Assembly: GCA_014237465.1 (NCBI GenBank)
Contig: JABZFM010000009.1
Span: 62,001-126,000 of the forward strand
From: Desulfobacteraceae bacterium
GTDB lineage: Bacteria; Desulfobacterota; Desulfobacteria; Desulfobacterales; Desulfosalsimonadaceae
Direction: 5' to 3'
Length of the DNA: 64,000 nucleotides
Position 1 is the stretch's first letter. Each line of letters begins with the position of its first letter. Shown here one piece after another: positions 61,662 through 64,000 of this stretch. The translations under genes were made by a program, and so were the position numbers. The notes under the pieces were generated by a model. The model worked only from the letters and a program-made list of their open reading frames with translations, searched no databases and was not told the origin of the DNA.

Positions 61662-62300
61662 TCAGACAATCAACACCAGTCCGGCAAGGATGGGAAAGGA
61701 ATTGTTGCCTGGCAGGAACCAGTTCAATTTTTCGGCCACAGCTGAGGCATCAATTCCGGCGGCTTCCATTGAAGGTCTTCCCATATTCGGACGAATACAT
61801 GTCTTACCCTTGAGCATGGGCCAGCATCGCTTTTCATCCGGGCAGAAAACAGCCCGGCAATTTCCAGCACCCAAACCGAGCGACAGATGGTACCCCATGT
61901 AAAACCCTGATGACTCGACGATTGTTACAATCTCATAAATTTTTTCAAACAACTTCCGATGGGTATCGCCTGCAATGGGGCCACCGCCGTAATCAATAAA
62001 TGTATCATCAACATCAATTTTAAAAAAAACAGCCCATTGATAAGCATTTATCGCTTCTTCAAGGTCATCTTTCGGATAATTCAACGGCCAGTGAATGGAT
62101 GGGAATTGGTTGTCTGACGCCACTTTTTTAAGTATTTCAGTATTGAATACAATGGTCTCTTTCTGAATTACAGCAGCATCCGAGGCCCCGGATTGCAGGC
62201 ATTTCCCCCTGAGTGTTTCAAGATCGAGGGCTAACTGCCCGGGGTCAATGTATGAATGAACCCGGCGGACGACTTCGGGTTTGACTGACAGGTTGGTCAT
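61662..62300 (-). CDS. DUF2284-like protein
   Basis: The 212-aa protein is a diverged paralogue of the preceding DUF2284 gene. It keeps AYQWAVFFKIDVDD, the GLGAGNCRAVFCPDEKRCWPML segment with cysteines, and RPSMEAAGIDASAVAEKL, ending in LAGLVLIV. The N-terminal Cys-rich motif of the other copy is absent. GAGGGG precedes the start. The two copies are adjacent on the same strand and may have arisen by tandem duplication. Confidence 0.75.
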   Translation of the reverse strand: MTNLSVKPEVVRRVHSYIDPGQLALDLETLRGKCLQSGASDAAVIQKETIVFNTEILKKVASDNQFPSIHWPLNYPKDDLEEAINAYQWAVFFKIDVDDTFIDYGGGPIAGDTHRKLFEKIYEIVTIVESSGFYMGYHLSLGLGAGNCRAVFCPDEKRCWPMLKGKTCIRPNMGRPSMEAAGIDASAVAEKLNWFLPGNNSFPILAGLVLIV

Positions 62301-62666
62301 AGCACCCCTCTTGATTCATTATTCATGGATAATTTAAGTGATGTTTTGACCAGCCTATCAGGAATTTTTAACAAAGGAAACAACAAATTACATTATCAGG
62401 CAACCCGAACATACGATTCAATGCGCTGTTTGGCGGCTTCAGTGAAAGTATCCATAAGCCGTAATACTGCTGGCATAGATGACTTTTTCTTCGTTATTGT
62501 CGACACAGGCAGTAAAACTGTTTTCCCCATTGTTTCTCCATAAAATTGAAATATTTTATTCCTGTTGACATATTGATCGTTGTTCAATAAATTGAGCTAT
62601 GTTCAAAAAATCATTGCCGATCAAAACCAAATTTTCCATATAACCGTCATTGAAAAAGGAGGCCTT
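62301..62666. other. Divergent intergenic region
   Basis: It contains the promoter at 62565-62593 for the downstream acyl-CoA dehydrogenase and no supported gene. A 63-codon minus-strand frame (62396-62587) has no recognisable content. Confidence 0.45.
62565..62593 (+). promoter_or_regulatory. Sigma70-type promoter
   Basis: TTGACA (62565-62570), 17 bases, TAAATT (62588-62593), about 70 bases before the start of the acyl-CoA dehydrogenase gene. The -35 is perfect and the -10 matches at four of six positions. Confidence 0.6.
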
Positions 62667-63944
62667 ATGTATGATTTTCTGTTAACCCCTGAAGAACAGG
62701 AATTAAAAAAAGAAGTACGGGAGTTTGCCCGTAAAGAAATTACCAGTAATTTTTTAAGAAAAATGGATAAAGATGAAATCGTCTACCCGCGTGAATTTGT
62801 CGAAAAACTGGCCGCTAAAAATTTGAGGGGAATCCGGTTTCCCAAAAAATACGGGGGGCGTGAAATGAGCTGGGTAGCGGAGGTCGCAGCCTTCGAGGAA
62901 ATCGGATGCCTGGGAATCGCTTTGGGGTGTGCGTTTGCTATGCCTTCTATTGTCGGGGAAGCCTTGAATGTGTTTGGCACAGAAGAACAAAAAGAAAAAT
63001 ATTTAAGACCTTATATTGAAGGAAAACTCGTTGCTGCCGAAGCGCTGACCGAACCCCGCGGCGGATCTGATTTCTTCGGCGCCATGACAAAAGCGGAACT
63101 TCACGGCGATCATTTTATTTTAAACGGCATGAAACGGTTTGTGGTCGGTGCTGAAGGTTCAGACTTCTTCCTGGTTTACTGCCGGACCAATTTTGACGAA
63201 ACAGCGCATAAATACAGTCGTCTCAGTCTCCTGATTGTAGACAAAGGCCCAGGCGTTGAAACAGAATACATGTACGGCCTTATGGGGTGTCGCGGCGGCG
63301 GAACCGGACGGCTGGTGTTCAGGGATGTCAAAGTCCCCAAAGAGAACCTGGTGGGCGAACTGCATGGGGGCGCGTTGTGCTTTCATCAAATGATGATACC
63401 CGAACGATTGACCTCTGCTGCCGGCTGCCTTGGCGCCTGGGGCGCACTGGATTTGGCTGTTCGTTATTCCAACCGCCGCCGGGCATTTGGCAAGGAAATC
63501 AGAAAATACCAGGGTGTCAGTTTCAAGGTAGCGGATTCAATCACCCAGCTGGATGCTGCCCGGGCACTCACTTATATGGCAGCCAAAGCAGTAGACAATA
63601 ATTATGCCAATGTCCGGCGTCTGGTCAGCGAAGCCAAGCGATTTGCCACCGAGGCGGCCTGGGATGTGGTGAACAATTCCATGCAGATCATGGGCGGTAT
63701 CGGATATACAGATGTCTACCCGATTGAACGGGCACTCCGGGATCAGCGCCTGGCCATGATATGGACCGGCACCACCGAGATCATGAACCTTATGATTCAG
63801 CATGAATACTACAATCAGATCCTCGACCCATCTTATGATCGTCGAATCATGGAAGATGATGCCACAAATCCGGATATTACCGAGCGATGCTTTACAGATG
63901 AAGATATGATGGATGTTTTTGACGGAAAAATTCAGAACGCCTGA
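62667..63944 (+). CDS. Acyl-CoA dehydrogenase (isovaleryl/long-chain type base position)
   Basis: The start follows AAAGGAGG. The 425-aa flavoprotein has AEALTEPRGGSDFFGAM (FAD/substrate contact), KRFVVGAEGSDFFLVY, FRDVKVPKENLVG and QIMGGIGYTDVYPIERALRDQRL. At the usual medium-chain base position it has WTGTTEI (Thr instead of Glu). A Glu in MIPERLTSAAG lies where the isovaleryl- and long-chain enzymes keep their base, so it is probably active. A perfect -35 promoter lies upstream. No other beta-oxidation gene follows before the window ends. Confidence 0.9.
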   Translation: MYDFLLTPEEQELKKEVREFARKEITSNFLRKMDKDEIVYPREFVEKLAAKNLRGIRFPKKYGGREMSWVAEVAAFEEIGCLGIALGCAFAMPSIVGEALNVFGTEEQKEKYLRPYIEGKLVAAEALTEPRGGSDFFGAMTKAELHGDHFILNGMKRFVVGAEGSDFFLVYCRTNFDETAHKYSRLSLLIVDKGPGVETEYMYGLMGCRGGGTGRLVFRDVKVPKENLVGELHGGALCFHQMMIPERLTSAAGCLGAWGALDLAVRYSNRRRAFGKEIRKYQGVSFKVADSITQLDAARALTYMAAKAVDNNYANVRRLVSEAKRFATEAAWDVVNNSMQIMGGIGYTDVYPIERALRDQRLAMIWTGTTEIMNLMIQHEYYNQILDPSYDRRIMEDDATNPDITERCFTDEDMMDVFDGKIQNA

Positions 63945-64000
63945 ATTTGACGATGAGTATTGACGCTTCGAACTTATGATTAATTCGTAAAAGACAACCA

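Noticed and set aside
62396-62587. 63-codon minus-strand frame upstream of the last acyl-CoA dehydrogenase
   Set aside because: Overlaps the likely promoter, has no recognisable domain and no convincing start site.
1-64000. CRISPR array, tRNA or rRNA genes
   Set aside because: No regularly spaced repeats and no tRNA- or rRNA-like conserved segments were noticed by eye; a tRNAscan and CRISPR search would be needed for certainty.

Overview
The window looks like a chromosomal segment of an anaerobic, sulfate-reducing-type deltaproteobacterium (Desulfobacterota, Desulfobacterales-like). This is inferred from gene content only: a CooS-type CO dehydrogenase homologue, FdhD, ferredoxin-linked nitroreductases, several acyl-CoA dehydrogenases with a thiolase and a CoA ligase, ferredoxin:thioredoxin reductase, and DUF1847, DUF2284, DUF362 and DVU0772-type proteins. 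No rRNA, tRNA, CRISPR array or complete insertion sequence was recognised.

Layout. 0-3 kb: minus-strand redox and hydrolase genes (start of an FAD oxidoreductase, thioesterase, alpha/beta hydrolase, FtrB, glutaredoxin, nitroreductase). 3-4 kb: a REP-like inverted repeat and a VapBC-type toxin-antitoxin pair behind a promoter that contains a palindrome. 4.3-9.6 kb: a four-gene plus-strand operon headed by a 1037-aa fusion of radical SAM, ArsM-like methyltransferase and DUF5714 domains, followed by rSAM/selenodomain-associated transferases 1 and 2 and a DUF3047 protein; this is the best candidate for an unusual organoarsenical pathway. 9.7-16.7 kb: nitronate monooxygenase, small proteins, a cooS gene with an apparent internal in-frame deletion, an HsdR_N-domain protein, fdhD, and a TIGR01777 epimerase. 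17-19.5 kb: an isolated 791-aa protein with a PD-(D/E)XK/NERD-like nuclease motif. 20-24 kb: operon of a membrane protein, a DUF364 protein, a ferredoxin-nitroreductase and an MFS carrier. 24-34 kb: a signalling block (CheY-like, CheC-like, a hybrid kinase split by an in-frame TAA, a 1742-aa hybrid kinase with a triplicated membrane sensor, and a REC-GGDEF protein). 34-43.9 kb: acyl-CoA metabolism (two acyl-CoA dehydrogenases, CoA ligase, thiolase), a MerR-TetR fusion regulator, and two identical 16-bp operators in front of the thiolase and of a divergent ferredoxin-nitroreductase. 43.9-51.9 kb: radical SAM protein, sensor kinase, Na+/H+ antiporter, and a sigma54 activator next to a sigma54-type promoter. 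52-64 kb: methyltransferase/ATP-grasp/DUF885 operon, acyltransferase, metallo-hydrolase, metal-binding proteins and a third acyl-CoA dehydrogenase.

Damage is a recurring theme. cooS lacks the segment between its GCTNP motif and its normal C-terminal tail. A DUF362 gene has lost its middle. A glycosyltransferase-like gene is cut to 58 codons. A DUF2284 gene carries a one-base frameshift that hides a separate 83-aa gene. A hybrid kinase has a single in-frame stop. These may be real gene decay or assembly/consensus errors, and the sequence alone cannot decide.

Mobile-looking DNA is limited to small non-autonomous elements: a 125-bp MITE-like element at 38.5 kb with a degenerate relative at 19.8 kb and a solitary terminal repeat at 51.9 kb, plus several REP-like hairpins.
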